DNA of 64,000 nt, from NCBI RefSeq assembly GCF_000725625.1, contig NZ_KL647085.1, forward strand, positions 96,354 to 160,353, given 5' to 3'. A program made the translations under genes and the position numbers. The DNA comes from Streptomyces sp. NRRL F-6676. GTDB lineage: Bacteria; Actinomycetota; Actinomycetes; Streptomycetales; Streptomycetaceae. The notes beneath the pieces were generated by a model. It was given only the letters and a program-made list of their open reading frames with translations. It was not told where the DNA came from and ran no database searches. Of the stretch, positions 41,507 through 50,829 are shown piece by piece; position 1 is the stretch's first letter; every line of letters starts with the position of its first letter.

Positions 41507-42601
41507 ATGCAGCGCACCATTCACCGTCCTCACCTCCTCGCCCGTCCCGTGGTCGTGGCCCTGGCCGCAGCGGTGGCCCTGACAGCGAGTGCCTGTACCA
41601 AGTCGGAGGACGACGGGTCGGACACGCAGAAGTCCTCGGCCGCCGCCGACACGCAGCAGAAGGTCGCCACGCCGAAGGCCGGCAGCAAGACCTGCACCAT
41701 CGACGCCTACGGCGCGAAGAAGATCGACCTGAAGAACGCCACCGTCGGCTTCTCCCAGTCCGAGAAGGAAGCCAACCCCTTCCGCATCGCGGAGACGCAG
41801 TCCATCAAGGACGAGGCCAAGAAGCGCGGCGTCAAGCTGCTGACCGCCAACGCCCAGTCGCAGTTCTCCAAGCAGATCAGCGACGTCCAGGACCTGCTCG
41901 CCAAGGGCGCCGACCTCCTCGTCATCGCCCCCCTCAACTCCGACGGCTGGGAGCCGGTGCTCCAGGCCGCCGCCGCCAAGAAGGTCCCGATCGTCACGAT
42001 CGACCGCAAGATAAACGCGACGCCCTGCAAGGACTACGTCTCCTTCATCGCCTCGGACTTCGTGGAGCAGGGCAGGCGCGCCGCCGACCAGATGATCGAG
42101 GCGACGGGCGGCAAGGGCGAGGTCGCCATCCTGCTCGGGTCGGCCGGGAACAACGTCACCACCGAGCGCACCAAGGGCTTCAAGGAGCGGATCGCCGAGA
42201 AGGCCCCCGACCTGAAGGTCGTCTTCGAGCAGACCGGTGACTTCTCCCGCGAGAAGGGCCAGCAGGTCACCGAGCAGCTCATCCAGTCCAAGCCCGGCAT
42301 CAAGGGCATCTACGCCGAGAACGACGAGATGGGCCTCGGCGCCGTGGCCGGCCTCAAGGGCGCCGGCAAGAAGGCCGGCGCCGTCAAGATCGTCACGGTG
42401 GACGGCACCCGCAACGCCGTCAACGCCATCGTCGACGGCTGGATCAGCGGCGTCGTCGAGTCCAACCCCCGGTTCGGCCCCCTGGCCTTCCAGACCCTGG
42501 ACACCTTCACCCAGGGCAAGGAGGTCGCCCAGGACATCATCATCCAGGACGGCGCCTACACCTCCGACAACGCCAAGCAGGACGCCGGCAAGGCCTTCTG
42601 A
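41507..42601 (+). CDS. Sugar ABC transporter substrate-binding lipoprotein (YtfQ/RbsB-like)
   Basis: 364 residues. A lipoprotein signal peptide with lipobox LTASAC puts the acylated Cys near residue 30. The mature part is a type I periplasmic-binding fold: ATVGFSQSEKEANPFRIAET, LIAPLNSDGWEPVL-like linker, DRKINATPCKDYVSFIASDF, and ENDEMGLGAVAGL. The final NPRFGPLAFQTLDTF block is characteristic of YtfQ, the galactofuranose-binding protein, rather than RbsB. First gene of a four-gene uptake operon with the arrangement YtfQ-YtfR-YtfT-YjfF. The mature domain contains an additional Cys pair for a possible disulfide. Confidence 0.92.
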   Translation: MQRTIHRPHLLARPVVVALAAAVALTASACTKSEDDGSDTQKSSAAADTQQKVATPKAGSKTCTIDAYGAKKIDLKNATVGFSQSEKEANPFRIAETQSIKDEAKKRGVKLLTANAQSQFSKQISDVQDLLAKGADLLVIAPLNSDGWEPVLQAAAAKKVPIVTIDRKINATPCKDYVSFIASDFVEQGRRAADQMIEATGGKGEVAILLGSAGNNVTTERTKGFKERIAEKAPDLKVVFEQTGDFSREKGQQVTEQLIQSKPGIKGIYAENDEMGLGAVAGLKGAGKKAGAVKIVTVDGTRNAVNAIVDGWISGVVESNPRFGPLAFQTLDTFTQGKEVAQDIIIQDGAYTSDNAKQDAGKAF

Positions 42602-42657
42602 TCCCCTCCCGCCCGCCCGTACTGTCCCCGCACCACCCGCACTACCTGGAGGCACAG

Positions 42658-44217
42658 GTGGCACCACCCGCCGAGGTCCTCGCCATCCGCGGACTCAGCA
42701 AGACCTTCCCCGGAGTCCGGGCCCTGGACGGTGTGGACCTCGTCCTGCACCCCGGTGAGGTGCACGCCCTCATCGGAGAGAACGGCGCCGGCAAGTCCAC
42801 GCTCATCAAGGTGCTCACCGGCGTGTACCGGCCGGACGCCGGCACCGTCGAGTTCCAGGGCCGACAGGTCTCCTTCGCCACCCCGCTGGAGGCCCAGAAG
42901 GCCGGCATCTCCACCATCTACCAAGAGGTCAACCTCATCCCGCTGCTGAGCGTGGCCCGCAACCTCTTCCTCGGGCGCGAACCGCGCACCCGGCTCGGGC
43001 TGCTGGACTTCGCGCGCATGAACCGGGAGGCCGAGGAGACCCTGCGGACCTACGGCGTCCGCGTGGACGTGCGCCAGCCACTGCGCACCCTCGGCGTCGG
43101 CGCCCAGCAGATGGTGGCCCTCGCCCGCGCGGTGGCCACCGACGCGCGCGTCGTCATCATGGACGAGCCGACCTCGTCCCTCGAACCCCGCGAGGTCGAG
43201 ACCCTCTTCTCCGTCATCCGGCGCCTGCGCGACGCGGGCATCGCCGTCGTCTACGTCAGCCACCGCCTCGACGAGCTGTACGCCGTGTGCGAGACGGTCA
43301 CCGTGCTCCGCGACGGACGCCGGGTCCACCACGGCCGGCTGGCCGAACTCAGCCGCCTCGACCTGGTCTCCACCATGCTCGGCCGCGAGCTGGGCGAGGT
43401 CCGCTCGGAGGGGCTGACCAAGTTCACCGGCGACCACCACGCCGCCGACGCCCGGCCCGTCCTGGAGGCGACCGACCTCACCGTGCCGCACAAACTGCAC
43501 GGCGTCTCGGTCAGCATCCGGCCCGGCGAGGTCGTCGGACTCGGCGGACTGCTCGGCTCGGGACGCACCGAGACCGCGAAGGCCATCTCCGGCGCACTGC
43601 CCGTCCGTTCGGGCAAGGTCGTGGTCGCCGGCACCTCGCTGCGCGGCGGCTCCACCCCCGGCGCCATCCGCGCCGGCATCAGCCTGCTGCCCGAGGACCG
43701 CAAGAGCGAGGGCATCGTGCCGGGCCTCTCGGTCCGCGAGAACATCGCGCTCGCCGCCCTGCCCCGCCTCTCCCGCTTCGGCATGGTCTCCGAGGCCCGC
43801 GTCGACGCCATCGTCGACACCTTCATCGAACGGCTGCGCATCAAGGCCTCCTCGCCGCACCAGAAGGTCGGCGAACTCTCCGGCGGCAACCAGCAGAAGG
43901 TGCTGCTCGCCCGGTGGCTGGCCATGAACCCCAAGGTGCTGCTCCTGGACGAACCCACCCGAGGCATCGACGTCGGCGCCAAGGCCGAGGTGCAGAAACT
44001 CGTGGACGAACTGGCCGAGGACGGCCTGGGCGTCCTGCTCATCTCCTCCGACCTGGAGGAACTGATCGAAGGGTCCGACCGCGTGGTCGTACTGAAGGAC
44101 GGTGCGGTCGTCGGCGAACTGACCGGCGAGGACGTCACCGAGGACAAGCTGATGCGGACCATCGCCGGGGACATCCCCGCGCGGACCGCGGTGAAGGAGG
44201 CCGCCACCGATGGCTGA
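42658..44217 (+). CDS. Sugar ABC transporter ATPase, tandem-NBD (YtfR/RbsA-like)
   Basis: 519 residues from GTG with CTGGAGG upstream. Two fused ATPase domains: the first has GENGAGKSTL, IYQEVNLIPLLSV, LGVGAQQMVALARAV and VVIMDEPTSSLE. The second has the degenerate Walker A GLLGSGRTETAKAI, LSGGNQQKVLLARW and LLLDEPTRGIDVGAK. This is the monosaccharide-type importer ATPase (RbsA/MglA/XylG/YtfR). Its end overlaps the first permease gene by 8 bases. Confidence 0.95.
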   Translation: MAPPAEVLAIRGLSKTFPGVRALDGVDLVLHPGEVHALIGENGAGKSTLIKVLTGVYRPDAGTVEFQGRQVSFATPLEAQKAGISTIYQEVNLIPLLSVARNLFLGREPRTRLGLLDFARMNREAEETLRTYGVRVDVRQPLRTLGVGAQQMVALARAVATDARVVIMDEPTSSLEPREVETLFSVIRRLRDAGIAVVYVSHRLDELYAVCETVTVLRDGRRVHHGRLAELSRLDLVSTMLGRELGEVRSEGLTKFTGDHHAADARPVLEATDLTVPHKLHGVSVSIRPGEVVGLGGLLGSGRTETAKAISGALPVRSGKVVVAGTSLRGGSTPGAIRAGISLLPEDRKSEGIVPGLSVRENIALAALPRLSRFGMVSEARVDAIVDTFIERLRIKASSPHQKVGELSGGNQQKVLLARWLAMNPKVLLLDEPTRGIDVGAKAEVQKLVDELAEDGLGVLLISSDLEELIEGSDRVVVLKDGAVVGELTGEDVTEDKLMRTIAGDIPARTAVKEAATDG

Positions 44218-45175
44218 AGCCGCCGTGCGCACCGCCGCCCCGTTCGACAAGACCCGCGTCCTGCAATGGCTACAGGTCTACGGCGTCTACGCCGGCGTCG
44301 CGCTGCTCCTGATCGTCAACATCGTCATCACCCCGCACTTCCTGTCCACCGAGAACTTCCGCACCCAGGCCGTCCAGGTCGCGCCGGTCATCATCGTCGC
44401 GCTCGGCATGGCGCTGGTCATCGGCACCGAGGGAGTCGACCTCTCGGTCGGTGCCGTGATGGCCCTCGCGGCCTCCGTCATGGCCCTCTACCTCGGCTAC
44501 GGACTGCTGCCCGCCCTGCTGGCGGTGGCCCTGTTCGCCGCCGTCGCCGGTCTCGCCAACGGGGCACTGGTCGCCTTCGTCGGAGTGCAGCCCATCGTCG
44601 CCACGCTGGCGTTGATGGTCGGCGGCCGCGGCATCGCGCTCGTGATGCTGCCCCAGCTGGAGGACCTGCACAATCCCGCGCTCGCCTCCCTCGGCTCCGG
44701 CGACCTCGTGGGCATCCCGTACCTCATCCTGATCGCCGCCGCGCTGGCCGTGCTGCTCGCCTTCGTCGTCCGGCGCACCACCTTCGGACGCCAGCTCCTG
44801 GCCATCGGCGACAGCCGCCCCGCGGCCCAGCTCGCCGGTCTCCCGGTGCGCCGCGTCCTCGTGATCGTCTACGTCGTGTGCGCGCTGCTCGCCGCCGTGG
44901 CCGGTGTGCTCGCCACCGCCCGGCTCCAGGCCAGCGACCCGACCTCGCTCGGCAACCTCATGGAGCTGTCCGCCATCACCGCCGTCGTCGTCGGCGGCAC
45001 CCCGCTGACGGGCGGCCGTATCAGCATCGGCGGCACGGTGGCCGGCGCCGTCCTCATCCAGCTGCTCACCGCCACCCTCATCAAGCACGATCTGCCGCCC
45101 TCCTGGACGCAGATCGCCCAGGCCATAGTGATCGTGTGCGCGGTCTACGCCGCACGGGGACGGGGGAAGCGATGA
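44210..45175 (+). CDS. Sugar ABC transporter permease 1 (YtfT-like)
   Basis: 321 residues, about nine to ten hydrophobic helices of the BPD_transp_2 family. Signature GTEGVDLSVGAVMALAA corresponds to the GGIDLSVG block of ribose/galactofuranose permeases, and VVGGTPLTGGRISIGGT is the EAA-like coupling loop. Overlaps its neighbours on both sides (8 bases upstream, ATGA downstream), so it is made with them. Confidence 0.94.
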   Translation: MAEAAVRTAAPFDKTRVLQWLQVYGVYAGVALLLIVNIVITPHFLSTENFRTQAVQVAPVIIVALGMALVIGTEGVDLSVGAVMALAASVMALYLGYGLLPALLAVALFAAVAGLANGALVAFVGVQPIVATLALMVGGRGIALVMLPQLEDLHNPALASLGSGDLVGIPYLILIAAALAVLLAFVVRRTTFGRQLLAIGDSRPAAQLAGLPVRRVLVIVYVVCALLAAVAGVLATARLQASDPTSLGNLMELSAITAVVVGGTPLTGGRISIGGTVAGAVLIQLLTATLIKHDLPPSWTQIAQAIVIVCAVYAARGRGKR

Positions 45176-46209
45176 CCGTCACCAAGACGGACACCACAGC
45201 GGTGACGACCGCGAGCGACACCGCCGCGGACGAGACCGAGCCGGTCGGCTCCTCGCGCGCGGAGCGGCTCAGCGCCCTGGTCCAGCAGCACGGCGCCCTC
45301 GCGGTGCTGGTGCTCGTCTCACTCATCGCCTCGTTCAGCTTCGACTCGTTCGCCACCGGCGACAACCTCTCCAACATGGCGACCAGTTCGGCGTTCCTCG
45401 CGATCGTCGCGCTCGGCATGACCTTCGTCATCATCACCGGCGGCATCGACCTCTCCGTCGGCTCCCTGTTCGCGCTCGGCGGGGTGCTGGCGGCCTGGGG
45501 CTCACGGCACGGCACGCTGGTGGCGCTGCTGCTGCCGCTCGCGGTCTGCGGACTGATCGGCGTCGTCAACGGACTGCTCGTCGCCCGCTCCCGGCTCGCG
45601 CCCTTCATCGTCACCCTCGCCGCCATGCTGGGCGCGCGCGGACTCATGCTCTCCCTCACCGACGAGGGCGCCAACACCTATCTGATCGGCAAGGGTTCCT
45701 TCCTCGCCGAACTCGGCCAGGGCAGCACCCTCGGCCTCGGCAACCCGGTGTGGATCACGCTGGCGCTGTTCGTCGCGGGCGCCGTCGTGCTGCGCCGCAC
45801 CCGCTTCGGACAGCATGTGTACGCGGTCGGCGGCAACGAGGACGCCGCGGCCCTCATGGGCGCCCCGGTGGCCCGCACCAAGATCCTCGTCTACACCCTG
45901 TCCGGACTCCTGGCCGGACTGGCCGGCGCGCTCAACGCGGCCTGGCTCGCCTCCGGCGTCACCATCCTCGGCAACGGCATGGAGCTGGAGGCCATCTCCG
46001 CCGTCGTCATCGGCGGCACCCTGCTCACCGGCGGCCTCGGCTTCGTCAGCGGCTCGCTCGTCGGTGTGCTGCTGCTGAAGGTGATCCAGAACGTCATCAA
46101 CCAGATCGGCTCGCTGGACTCCTCCTACCAGCAGGTCGTCAGCGGCGCGTTCCTGGCGGTCGTCGTCATCGCCCAGACGTGGCTGGGCCGCAGACGACAA
46201 CTGGTGTAG
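45172..46209 (+). CDS. Sugar ABC transporter permease 2 (YjfF-like)
   Basis: 345 residues; ATGA start. A ~35-residue Thr/Asp-rich cytosolic leader precedes the helices. It carries the canonical VIITGGIDLSVGSLFALGG block and VVIGGTLLTGGLGFVSGSL. Two different permeases with one tandem ATPase is the galactofuranose (YtfQRT-YjfF) and some arabinose systems' layout, whereas ribose systems use one permease. The operon ends at a strong hairpin. Confidence 0.94.
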   Translation: MTVTKTDTTAVTTASDTAADETEPVGSSRAERLSALVQQHGALAVLVLVSLIASFSFDSFATGDNLSNMATSSAFLAIVALGMTFVIITGGIDLSVGSLFALGGVLAAWGSRHGTLVALLLPLAVCGLIGVVNGLLVARSRLAPFIVTLAAMLGARGLMLSLTDEGANTYLIGKGSFLAELGQGSTLGLGNPVWITLALFVAGAVVLRRTRFGQHVYAVGGNEDAAALMGAPVARTKILVYTLSGLLAGLAGALNAAWLASGVTILGNGMELEAISAVVIGGTLLTGGLGFVSGSLVGVLLLKVIQNVINQIGSLDSSYQQVVSGAFLAVVVIAQTWLGRRRQLV

Positions 46210-46227
46210 AGACCCACCTTCCCACAC

Positions 46228-46274
46228 GGACGCACACGGCAGCCGGTCATCGCGACCGGCTGCCGTGTGCGTCC
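46228..46274. terminator. Strong bidirectional 21-bp stem-loop
   Basis: GGACGCACACGGCAGCCGGT plus C (46228-46248) pairs perfectly with 46254-46274 around a five-base loop. It sits between the convergent sugar operon and tautomerase gene and should terminate both. Confidence 0.9.
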
Positions 46275-46294
46275 GCCTTCGGGAGGGGCCGGGC

Positions 46295-46726
46295 TCAGCT
46301 CGCGGCCCCGTCGCCGGTGAGGACGCCGTTCATGCGCGCGTCGTAGCCGGTGGTGGGGTCGACGACGCGGCCGGCGGCCCACCAGTTCTCCCGGGCCGTC
46401 TCGTTGATCGTCATCAGGAGATCCTCCTCGGGGACGTCGGCGAACAGCCGGAGGTTGTCGACGATCGCCCGGAACAGTTCGGCCTTCTGCTCGGCGGTGC
46501 GGTGGTTGAAGGACAGCTGGATGAGCATGGTGCGTTCGCCGCGGCGCAGACCGAACACGACCGGCTGCATGTGGAAGTTGTCGGGCGAGACCTCGTGGAA
46601 GACGTGGAACTGGTCGTCCTGGGGGATCTTCAGCACGTCGACCATCGCCTTGTGCAGGCCCAGGGACACGTTCCGGCGGTGCTCGGGGGTGGTCCCCTGG
46701 CGCAGATAGACGTTGATCAGAGGCAT
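46295..46726 (-). CDS. Tautomerase-family protein
   Basis: 143 residues. MPLINVYL supplies Pro2 (Pro1 after Met removal), the catalytic base of the 4-oxalocrotonate tautomerase superfamily; the FNHRTAEQKAELFRAI helix and the final FETARENWW-like block (INETARENWWAAG) resemble the DmpI/MSAD-like subgroup of longer tautomerases. The start overlaps the upstream CMD-family gene by 10 bases, so they form an operon, probably acting on a small carbonyl or aromatic-ring compound. Confidence 0.88.
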   Translation of the reverse strand: MPLINVYLRQGTTPEHRRNVSLGLHKAMVDVLKIPQDDQFHVFHEVSPDNFHMQPVVFGLRRGERTMLIQLSFNHRTAEQKAELFRAIVDNLRLFADVPEEDLLMTINETARENWWAAGRVVDPTTGYDARMNGVLTGDGAAS

Positions 46727-47349
46727 GAGGTGGTGTCTTCCTTCTCTTCGGTGGGTGCCGGTACCTGGAAGCAGGCCAGCAGGGCCGAGGTGGTGAGGTA
46801 CTGGCCGACGAGACCGACCAGGGCGATGAGCGTGTGCGTGCCGAACGCCGCCACCGCCTCGTCGTAGAGGTCGTCCGGCACCCGGTGGTCGCGGACCAGC
46901 GCGGTGGTCAGACGGTGGGCGAGAGCGGCATCGGGGCGCAGCCCGCGCGGAGTCCCGCCGTGGAGCAGGGCCGCGACGGCCGGGCCGGGCAGGCCGGCCT
47001 TCCCGGCGGCCGCGGTGTGGGCGTACAGCGCGTAGTCGGCCCGCCAGTGAGCGGCCACGGTGAGGACGACCACCTCCCGCACGTCCGCCGGAATGCCGGC
47101 CCGGGTGAGCGCCTGGGCCCACTCCAGCAGGGGCCGGGCGATGCCCGGAGAGTGCAGCAGGGCGTTGAACGGGCCGATGAACCGCCCGTCGGGCAGGGCG
47201 TCCGTGTAGCCCGCCTCCTCCGCGGCGCGCGCCCGCGTGGCACGCAGACGGTCGTGCAGTGCGCGCTGGGATTCGTCGAGGGCGTCGGGGGCGAGGAGGG
47301 GCAACCGGCCGCCCGGTCCGCGACTTCCGTCGGTGGGGTGCTCGTGCAT
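46717..47349 (-). CDS. Carboxymuconolactone decarboxylase (CMD/AhpD) family protein
   Basis: 210 residues. The core TRAGIPADVREVVVLTVAAHW followed by YALYAHTAAAGKAGL is the CMD fold, with helix and His positions of the family. The CxxC of AhpD peroxidase members is absent, so a hydrolase/decarboxylase role is more likely than peroxidase. Partner is the overlapping tautomerase gene; a palindrome (47392-47416) lies 43 bases upstream of its start and may be the operator. Confidence 0.85.
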   Translation of the reverse strand: MHEHPTDGSRGPGGRLPLLAPDALDESQRALHDRLRATRARAAEEAGYTDALPDGRFIGPFNALLHSPGIARPLLEWAQALTRAGIPADVREVVVLTVAAHWRADYALYAHTAAAGKAGLPGPAVAALLHGGTPRGLRPDAALAHRLTTALVRDHRVPDDLYDEAVAAFGTHTLIALVGLVGQYLTTSALLACFQVPAPTEEKEDTTSCL

Positions 47350-47391
47350 GACCTCCACGCTAGGAAGGCGGAGGGCATTCCACCAGCGAAT

Positions 47392-47416
47392 GTTCGGCAT
47401 GCGGGGTATGCCGAAC
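47392..47416. promoter_or_regulatory. Candidate operator for the CMD-tautomerase operon
   Basis: GTTCGGCAT (47392-47400), seven bases, ATGCCGAAC (47408-47416): perfect 9-base arms, with T-N11-A-like spacing compatible with a LysR- or MerR-type site. No cognate regulator gene is adjacent. Confidence 0.55.
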
Positions 47417-47462
47417 GCTCATGCCGGTTCGGCCGTGGGGCCGGCTCGGGACCCCGCGCACA

Positions 47463-47507
47463 CGCACGGCGGTCCCGGTGAGCCACGCTCACCGGGACCG
47501 CCGTGTG
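47463..47507. terminator. Stem-loop after the GH2 gene
   Basis: CACGGCGGTCCCGGTGAG (47465-47482) pairs perfectly with 47488-47505 around CCACG; two more outer positions pair with one G-U. It lies 10 bases beyond the GH2 stop (47518, minus strand). Confidence 0.85.
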
Positions 47508-47517
47508 TCGTACGGGC

Positions 47518-50500
47518 TTACGGCTTCCGCGCCGCGTAGAGGGTGCTCACCTCCTCCGCGGTGAGCGCCTTGTCGTACGCGTGGACCTCGTCGACCGCGC
47601 CGTTCCAGAAGTCGGTGTTCTCGCCGTTCCACTTGGCGCGGCCCACCGCGAGGGGGCCGGAGCCGACGTAGTTCGGACCGGAGGCCGAGGTCGCCGCCCG
47701 CTTTCCGTCGACGTAGAGGGTGATCTCGTCGGTCGCGGCGTCACGGACGCCGACGAGGTGGTACCAGCGGCCGAGCTCCGGCGTGGTCGCCAGCCGGGCC
47801 CGCTTCTCGCCGGGCATGCTGAAGGCGAAGGCGCCCTGGCCGTACTGGAGGTAGAACGGGCTCGCCTGGCGCTTGCCGTCCTGGCTGACGGCGGTGGCGT
47901 AGTTGCCCGGGAGCGCGTCGAGCCTGACCCACGCGGAGATTGAGTAGCTCCCGGTGGTGTCGAGCACCGGCGCCTTGGTCTCGGCGTACTGGCTCTTGCC
48001 GTCGAACTTCAGGGCGTTGCCGCTGACACCGGGCGTCCAGGAGGTGCCCTCGGAGAGCGTCAGGGGGTTCTTGTTCGGCCCCGAGTCCGCGGCGGTGGTG
48101 CCGGAACCCTCGTCGAGCGACCAGCTGCCGCCGCCCTTCAGCGCCTTGCGGTCACCGGCGGCGGCACCCGCGGCGATCACCTTGCGGTTGATCTCACGGA
48201 CCCGGTCCGCGTCGACCTTCAGCTCGCGGCGGTCGTACGTGTAAAGGCCGTTGAGCTCGTTCTCCAGGTCGGTGATCTGCGTGTAGACCGATCCCGACAG
48301 CTCGGCGCCCGCCTGGTCGAGGTAGAACTTCTCGGTGTTCTCGACGTACTTGTCGGTCAGCGCCTCCTTGTCCGCCACGCCGCTGTAGATCACGGTCGGG
48401 GCGCCCGGCCACATGTGCCCGGGGGTGCGCAGGGTGAAGCCGCCGTGCTCACCGTCCATGGCCGCCCGCTTCTCGTCCGGGAAGGCCGGGTCGGTGTTGT
48501 TGTAGTCGTGGTGGTCGATGATGTCGCCGGTGCCCGAGTCACCCTTGGAGTTGCAGCAGTTGACGCCGCTGTGGGTGTTGACGACGCGCGAGGGGTCGGC
48601 GGCCTTGACGGCCTCGGCGATCCGCCCGGTCTCCTCGCGGTTCCACTCGCCCCAGCCCTCGTTGAAGACGATGTTGCCGATGACGGCCGGCGAGTCGTGG
48701 TGCTGGCGCATCGCCTCCATGCCCTGGTCGACGAAGGCCTTCTGACCGGTCTCATCGGTGATGTTCCCGGAGACGAAGTCCTGCCACACCAGCAGACCCA
48801 GCTTGTCCGCGTGGTAGAACCAGCGGGCCGGCTCCACCTTGATGTGCTTGCGGACGGCGTTGAAGCCCAGCTTCTTGTGCGCCTTCAGGTCGAAGGCGAG
48901 GGCCTCGTCGCTCGGCGCCGTGTACAGACCGTCGGGCCAGAAGCCCTGGTCCAGGGTGGCGAGCGAGAAGATCGGCTTGTTGTTGAGCACCAGCTTCTGG
49001 TAGCCGCCGACCTTCTTGACGGCTATCTCGCGCATCCCGAAGTAGCCGGAGATCCGGTCCGTCGACCTGCCGTCGACGAGCTTGACGTCGAGGTCGTACA
49101 GATAGGGGTCGTCCGGGCTCCACAGATGCTGCTTCGCCACGGGCAGCGTCAGCTTCTTGTTGGCCGGACCGCTGACCCGGCCGACGACCTTGCCGTGCTT
49201 GTCGCGGGCGACGGCCTCCACGCGCGCCCTGCTGGAGGCGTCGTCGGACTTCGCCGTCACCGCGAGGGTGCCGGTGTCGATGTCGGGCGTGGTGACCACG
49301 TCGTCGATCGAGGCCGGGGCGACGGGCTCCATCCACACCGTCTGCCAGATGCCGGACGACTGGGTGTAGAAGATGCCGCCGGGGTTGGTGGACTGCTTGC
49401 CCATCGGCTGGTCGGCGCCGCCGGTGTCGGTGACCCCGACCACGATCTCCTGCGGGCCCCTGGCCTTGAGCGCGTCGGTGATGTCGGCGGTGAACGCCGT
49501 GTAGCCGCCGGTGTGTTCGGCGACCTTCCTGCCGTTGACCCAGACGGTCGCCCGGTAGTCCACGGCCCCGAAGTTCAGCTTCAGCCGGTCGCCCTTGCCG
49601 GACTTGCCGACCTTCCAGCTCTTGGGCACGTCGACGAGCTTGCGGTAGAACATGTGGTCCTCGTGCCGCTCCAGACCGGAGAGCTGCGACTCCACCGGGA
49701 ACGGCACGATGATCTTCTCGCCGAGGTCCTTGCCGAAGGCCGGCTGCTCGTCCTTCTTCGCGCCGGCGAACTGCCAGGGCCCGTTGAGGTTCTTCCACTT
49801 CGAGCGCACCTGCTGCGGGCGCGGGTACTCCGGCAGCGGATGCCTGGTGTCGACCTTGTCGCCCCACGTGGTGGTGAGGCGGTGGGTGGAGTCGTTCTGC
49901 GCGTACCGGATGATCTGCGGTACGGCCTCGCCGCCGACGCTGAGGGCCGCCTTGCCGTCGTAGGAGAACCTGACCTGCTGGTTCTTCTGGATCGGCTCGG
50001 TGAGGTCGATCTGGAGCGAGTTGCCGCCCACGGTTTTGACCGAGCCGATCGGCATGGGGGTGGTGTCCGCCTGGACCTCGAGGTGGTCCTTGAGCGCGGA
50101 GAGATCACCGACCTTGCCCTCGAACCGGGCGCGCACCTTCTTGCCGTCCTCGCCCACCGTCAGCTCGACCGGGTAGACCTCGAAGTCGGCCGGCGGCGTG
50201 AACGCCGACATCGGCACCACCTGCTTGGCCAGGGTCGGGGTCGACCAGCGCAGGTACATGTTGGCGCCGCCGGTGTCCTGGAACATCTCCAGCCGGAAGT
50301 CGTGCTTCTCACCGGCCTTCAGATGCACCGCCGCGCTGGTCTGCTCCTTGTCCCAGTCGCCCTCCCAGTGGTCGATCACCGCCTTGCCGTCGATGAAGAG
50401 CCGGAAGCCGTTGTCGCCGATGGCGTAGAACGTGTAGTCGCCGGTGGCCGGCGCCTCGATCTGCCCCGTCCAGCGGGCGGTGGTGTTCTCCGTCTGCCCG

Positions 50501-50787
50501 GTCAGTTCCTTGAAGGTGTCGGTCAGACCGGAGAAGTTGATCTGCGGGTCGAGCAGGGTGCCGCCGAGGTGCGCGAAGTCCCGCGCGCCCGGCGCCGACA
50601 TGCTGAAGTACTCGCCCTTCAGGCCGTGCACCGCGACGGCGTCCTGTCCGGACGAGTGGGCCGAGGCACCGGCCGGCGCCTCGGCGGCCGACGCGGTGGA
50701 CACCAGGCCGGACGTCGGCAGGACCAGTGCGGTCGCTGCCAGCAGCGCCCACGCTCTGGCGCGTGGACGGGCGTGTGCTCTTGTCAT
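47518..50787 (-). CDS. Secreted glycoside hydrolase family 2 enzyme with PA14 and LamG domains
   Basis: 1089 residues. Signal peptide (RARAWALLAATALVLPTSGL, cleavage near TASAAEA). Next is a PA14 domain (~55-195; GDNGFRLFIDGKAVIDHW), a linker, then the GH2 sugar-binding and Ig-like domains (~330-590; NFGAVDYRATVWVNGRKV). The catalytic barrel has NEGWGEWN with the acid/base Glu (~710) and GEHGGF with the nucleophile Glu (~780). A C-terminal LamG-like concanavalin domain (~885-1085) completes it. PA14 plus LamG suggest binding to complex polysaccharide. A perfect LacI-type operator (50830-50843) lies 43 bases upstream, matching sites of the lacI-ABC unit. GH2 includes beta-galactosidases, glucuronidases and, in Streptomyces, galactofuranosidases; the last fits the YtfQ-type importer, but is inference. 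Confidence 0.9.
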   Translation of the reverse strand: MTRAHARPRARAWALLAATALVLPTSGLVSTASAAEAPAGASAHSSGQDAVAVHGLKGEYFSMSAPGARDFAHLGGTLLDPQINFSGLTDTFKELTGQTENTTARWTGQIEAPATGDYTFYAIGDNGFRLFIDGKAVIDHWEGDWDKEQTSAAVHLKAGEKHDFRLEMFQDTGGANMYLRWSTPTLAKQVVPMSAFTPPADFEVYPVELTVGEDGKKVRARFEGKVGDLSALKDHLEVQADTTPMPIGSVKTVGGNSLQIDLTEPIQKNQQVRFSYDGKAALSVGGEAVPQIIRYAQNDSTHRLTTTWGDKVDTRHPLPEYPRPQQVRSKWKNLNGPWQFAGAKKDEQPAFGKDLGEKIIVPFPVESQLSGLERHEDHMFYRKLVDVPKSWKVGKSGKGDRLKLNFGAVDYRATVWVNGRKVAEHTGGYTAFTADITDALKARGPQEIVVGVTDTGGADQPMGKQSTNPGGIFYTQSSGIWQTVWMEPVAPASIDDVVTTPDIDTGTLAVTAKSDDASSRARVEAVARDKHGKVVGRVSGPANKKLTLPVAKQHLWSPDDPYLYDLDVKLVDGRSTDRISGYFGMREIAVKKVGGYQKLVLNNKPIFSLATLDQGFWPDGLYTAPSDEALAFDLKAHKKLGFNAVRKHIKVEPARWFYHADKLGLLVWQDFVSGNITDETGQKAFVDQGMEAMRQHHDSPAVIGNIVFNEGWGEWNREETGRIAEAVKAADPSRVVNTHSGVNCCNSKGDSGTGDIIDHHDYNNTDPAFPDEKRAAMDGEHGGFTLRTPGHMWPGAPTVIYSGVADKEALTDKYVENTEKFYLDQAGAELSGSVYTQITDLENELNGLYTYDRRELKVDADRVREINRKVIAAGAAAGDRKALKGGGSWSLDEGSGTTAADSGPNKNPLTLSEGTSWTPGVSGNALKFDGKSQYAETKAPVLDTTGSYSISAWVRLDALPGNYATAVSQDGKRQASPFYLQYGQGAFAFSMPGEKRARLATTPELGRWYHLVGVRDAATDEITLYVDGKRAATSASGPNYVGSGPLAVGRAKWNGENTDFWNGAVDEVHAYDKALTAEEVSTLYAARKP

Positions 50788-50829
50788 CGAAACCTTTCCT
50801 CAACGGAGTTCAACGGGGCAAACCGCATC

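Noticed and set aside
41170..42240. 356-codon + strand frame starting in the lacI-ABC intergenic region
   Set aside because: It runs out of frame through the substrate-binding protein gene, whose lipobox and sugar-binding blocks are clear; the upstream part is GC-rich repeats.
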